Below the pieces are notes generated by a model, which was given only the letters and a program-made list of their open reading frames with translations, had not been told where the DNA came from and searched no databases. Below, piece by piece: positions 4,976 through 5,121 of a stretch of 5,121 bases of DNA. The stretch comes from Clostridia bacterium (lineage in GTDB: Bacteria > Bacillota_A > Clostridia > Oscillospirales > Butyricicoccaceae), in assembly GCA_017548175.1 (NCBI GenBank), contig JAFYMZ010000002.1, positions 1 to 5,121 on the forward strand, written 5' to 3'. How positions within the stretch are numbered: position 1 is the stretch's first letter; every line of letters starts with the position of its first letter. Made by a program: the position numbers and the translations under genes.

Positions 4976-5121
4976 TTATTCGTGTTCCTTGCAGGCCAGT
5001 TCCGTCACCGTCATTTTGATGATGCAAACCTGCTGCAGCAGTTCTGCAGGGTATGCACCCTCTGCCTTGCCGCGGTAATGCTCCATGATGCGGTCCAGCG
5101 CATAAATCTTTTCTTCCACAC
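4976..5121 (-). CDS. C-terminal end of a probable pyridoxamine 5'-phosphate oxidase-like (NimA-type) flavoprotein
   Basis: On the minus strand, the frame from 5119 to TAA at 4978-4976 gives 47 residues with no stop, entering from beyond the window edge. Codon choice matches the neighbouring genes. Residues such as ALDRIMEHYRGK, followed by a gap and LLQQVCIIKMTVTELACKEH, resemble the end of the split-barrel FMN-binding family that includes NimA-like proteins. There, a helix with IM.HY is followed by a beta strand of the pattern V.VIK..V.E..GK. Such proteins bind FMN and often act as uncharacterised reductases or oxidases; some confer nitroimidazole resistance. Only the tail is visible, without the FMN-binding part, so the call is by resemblance. 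Other minus-strand frames here are shadows. It converges on rarA, 53 bases apart. Confidence 0.62.
   Translation of the reverse strand, partial: VEEKIYALDRIMEHYRGKAEGAYPAELLQQVCIIKMTVTELACKEHE

Noticed and set aside
4833..5027. 64-codon minus-strand frame over the rarA end and the convergent gap
   Set aside because: It crosses the rarA terminator, has no RBS, and is out of frame with the better-supported flavoprotein tail.

Overview
The window reads as chromosomal DNA of a Gram-positive anaerobe of the Firmicutes, most likely a gut Oscillospiraceae/Ruminococcaceae relative (Faecalibacterium, Subdoligranulum or Gemmiger type). This is an inference. It rests on GC-rich, strongly biased codons next to very AT-rich intergenic DNA, strong AGGAGG-type ribosome binding sites, TGN-extended -10 promoters, and protein variants of clostridial type (M42 peptidase, NimA-like flavoprotein). 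There are no insertion sequences, tRNAs, rRNAs or CRISPR repeats.

Layout: (1) 2-802 (+) is the 3' two thirds of glyA, serine hydroxymethyltransferase, with a perfect terminator at 820-849. (2) 910-2154 (-) is a complete DUF819/YjcL-type membrane protein, probably a transporter. It converges on glyA and has its own terminator at 855-888. (3) 2155-2526 is a 372-base divergent intergenic region, about 23% GC in its core. It holds a candidate promoter in each direction, and the transporter leader contains a possible 9-codon open reading frame and a hairpin. (4) 2527-3558 (+) is an M42-family metallo-aminopeptidase, ending in the terminator at 3574-3605. (5) 3651-4922 (+) is rarA (mgsA), the AAA+ replication/recombination ATPase; its promoter -35 lies inside the preceding terminator. 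(6) 4976-5121 (-) is the C-terminal end of a probable pyridoxamine 5'-phosphate oxidase-like (NimA-type) flavoprotein, converging on rarA.

How the genes relate: each gene appears to be its own transcription unit, closed by its own terminator or convergent with a neighbour. The only pairing that suggests shared function is the divergent transporter/aminopeptidase pair. A solute carrier and a cytosolic peptidase controlled from one AT-rich region could serve peptide or amino-acid use, but the substrate cannot be read from sequence. glyA (one-carbon metabolism) and rarA (fork maintenance) are housekeeping genes.

I found no convincing undescribed system. The points most worth a second look are the transporter leader (mini-ORF in frame with the transporter, plus hairpin), the alternating inverted motifs in the AT-rich region, the promoter embedded in a terminator, and the internal two-fold motif repeat of the DUF819 protein.
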